From positions 124,001-188,000 of the forward strand of contig CAWBWU010000010.1 in NCBI GenBank assembly GCA_963792655.1: a stretch of DNA of 64,000 nucleotides. Direction: 5' to 3'. Position 1 is the first letter of the stretch. Every line of letters starts with the position of its first letter. The DNA comes from DOZZ01 sp963792655. GTDB lineage: Bacteria; Acidobacteriota; Terriglobia; Bryobacterales; Bryobacteraceae. This document shows, piece after piece, positions 62,791 to 64,000 of this stretch. Position numbers and translations under genes: made by a program. The notes beneath the pieces were generated by a model, which saw nothing but the letters and a program-made list of their open reading frames with translations, made no database searches and was not told the DNA's origin.

Positions 62791-64000
62791 CTATTCCTTG
62801 GTGATGGTCTCGTCCAGGTTTAACAGCACGCGCGATACTGCCGTCCACGCTGCGAGTTGCGCGGGCGTCGCTTGAGCGGGCAGCACCGGTTGTTTGCCGT
62901 CATCGCTCGCGAGCAAGTCAGCCGGATTGAGTTCAGCGCTGCTATAACGCTGCTGCTCTTTATCGAGCAGCGCCAGCAACTCTGCGCTCTCCTCATTCGT
63001 TGGCGTACGCGAAACACAGCGGCGGAACGCGTACTCGACACGCTTGGCATCGCTTGCGCCACCTTCCTTCAAAGTGTGCAACGCAAGAGCGCGCGCCGCT
63101 TCGAGAAACACCGGTTCGTTCAGCGTAGTGAGCGCCTGCAGCGGAGTGTTCGACTTCGAGCGGCGTACGCACGAGTTGTCGCCGTTCGGCGCATCGAACG
63201 CCTGCAGCATCGGATACGGAACCGACCGGTAGCGGAAGGTATAGAGCGCGCGGCGGTACCGGTTATCGCCCTTTTCATCGATCCACGTCTTCGGCCCATA
63301 GCTCGCAGGAGGCAGGAACAGGAACGAAGGCGCGGGTGGAAAGACGCTTGGCCCGCCAATACGATCGGTCAGCAGACCACTGGCGGCAAGCGCGATGTCG
63401 CGAACTGTCTCGGCTTCCACACGAAAGCGAGGACCGCGCGCGAGCAGCCGGTTGTACGGATCTTTCGCGTAAAGTTCATCGGTGACATGCGAACTTTGGC
63501 GGTAAGTGCGCGACATCACGATCAGGCGGTGAATGTGCTTCTGGCTCCAACCGTGATCCATCAACTCCACCGCGAGCCAATCGAGCAGCTCGGGGTGAGA
63601 GGGCGCGTCCGCCTGCTTGCCGAGATCTTCGCTGGTCGCGACGATACCGGTTCCGAAATAGGTCTGCCACATGCGGTTGACGAGTGAACGCGCGGTAGTC
63701 GGCGCATCACGCGCCACGAGCCACTTCGCGAATGTCAGACGCGTCGGCGCAGCATTCGGCGGCAGTGGATTCAGGAACGCAGGCACGCCGGGCTGCACCA
63801 CATCGCCAGGCGTGAGGAAATTGCCACGCGTGAGCAGGTGTGTTTCGCGCGGCTGTTCCCGATCGGCCAGCGTGAGCTGCGACTCGCTTTCGGGATACTG
63901 CTTCCAGAGTGCGGCGATCGTTGCGTTGTCGTCTTTGCACTCAGGAACAGTGGTGCGCCAGTAAGAGAAGACCGCGTTGATCTGCGCGGGCGTTCTTTGC
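62791..64000 (-). CDS. DUF1549/DUF1553 protein, 3' part (continues past window)
   Basis: The C-terminal part of a long secreted protein of the planctomycete-cytochrome-linked DUF1549/DUF1553 type. The frame is open to base 64000 and beyond the right edge. Within the window are RETHLLTRGNFLTPGDVVQPGVPAFLNPLPPNAAPTRLTFAKWLVARDAPTTARSLVNRMWQTYFGTGIVATSEDLGKQADAPSHPELLDWLAVELMDHGW and the C-terminal YRRALYTFRYRSVPYPMLQAFDAPNGDNSCVRRSKSNTPLQALTTLNEPVFLEAARALAL. The haem-binding N-terminus, if present, lies outside. It is two bases before the DUF1501 gene, the normal pairing. Confidence 0.9.
   Translation of the reverse strand, partial: QRTPAQINAVFSYWRTTVPECKDDNATIAALWKQYPESESQLTLADREQPRETHLLTRGNFLTPGDVVQPGVPAFLNPLPPNAAPTRLTFAKWLVARDAPTTARSLVNRMWQTYFGTGIVATSEDLGKQADAPSHPELLDWLAVELMDHGWSQKHIHRLIVMSRTYRQSSHVTDELYAKDPYNRLLARGPRFRVEAETVRDIALAASGLLTDRIGGPSVFPPAPSFLFLPPASYGPKTWIDEKGDNRYRRALYTFRYRSVPYPMLQAFDAPNGDNSCVRRSKSNTPLQALTTLNEPVFLEAARALALHTLKEGGASDAKRVEYAFRRCVSRTPTNEESAELLALLDKEQQRYSSAELNPADLLASDDGKQPVLPAQATPAQLAAWTAVSRVLLNLDETITKE

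Overview
The window looks like a chromosomal segment of an acidobacterium, most likely of the Bryobacterales/Solibacter type. The grounds are: paired PQQ dehydrogenase and di-haem cytochrome c genes, a VWFA protein of the acidobacterial type, a DUF1501/DUF1553 gene pair, a TonB receptor with an N-terminal carboxypeptidase-like domain, many secreted hydrolases, high GC and many short intergenic palindromes. This rests on gene content only; there is no rRNA here to test it.

Layout. 1-1.4 kb: C-terminal part of a RelA/SpoT protein and a DUF971 protein. 1.4-7.9 kb: two PQQ dehydrogenase/cytochrome c cassettes, a frameshifted sugar-phosphate isomerase-like gene and an MmcB-like protein. 7.9-19.8 kb: a double-glycine peptide export locus. 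It has a TolC/HlyD/C39-peptidase ABC/second ABC/cyclic-nucleotide-domain operon on the minus strand, a MauE-thioredoxin protein on the plus strand, and four small precursor-like genes (8.4, 18.1, 18.6 and 19.5 kb), two of them readable in full only after removing one base. 19-22.3 kb: a decayed and an intact REP-associated tyrosine transposase (RAYT) with short repeats, and a metallo-beta-lactamase/rhodanese protein. 23.8-28.3 kb: ffh-rpsP-khpA-rimM-trmD-rplS-rnhB. 28-36.8 kb: a YCF48-like protein, tRNA-His, UbiD, FabG, a tandem pair of unknowns, YihY and two head-to-head MFS transporters. 36.8-40.1 kb: zwf-opcA-pgl. 40.1-42.4 kb: an ECF sigma operon. 42.5-64 kb: an aldo/keto reductase, a Tat-exported aminotransferase-like protein, metalloproteases, a VWFA protein, a degenerate S41 protease, TadA, a GMC dehydrogenase pair, a TonB receptor, an M61 peptidase, an orphan binding lipoprotein, DUF885, and the DUF1501/DUF1553 pair, which runs off the right edge.

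The most interesting region is the peptide locus. The transporters match what is known as the NHLM bacteriocin export system, but the precursors have short leaders ending in E-L-T-x-E-x-L-E-L-x-(S/A)-G-G, and their cores share a Cys-Pro-x-Gly-(aromatic) motif followed by further cysteines. No lanthionine synthetase, YcaO or radical SAM gene is visible nearby. The only accessory protein suggestive of chemistry is the MauE-thioredoxin fusion, so disulfide maturation is a reasonable inference.

Seven genes in the window are each restored by removing a single base (an apparent +1 insertion). Such a one-directional pattern suggests residual assembly errors rather than decay, and it affects how the peptide locus should be read.
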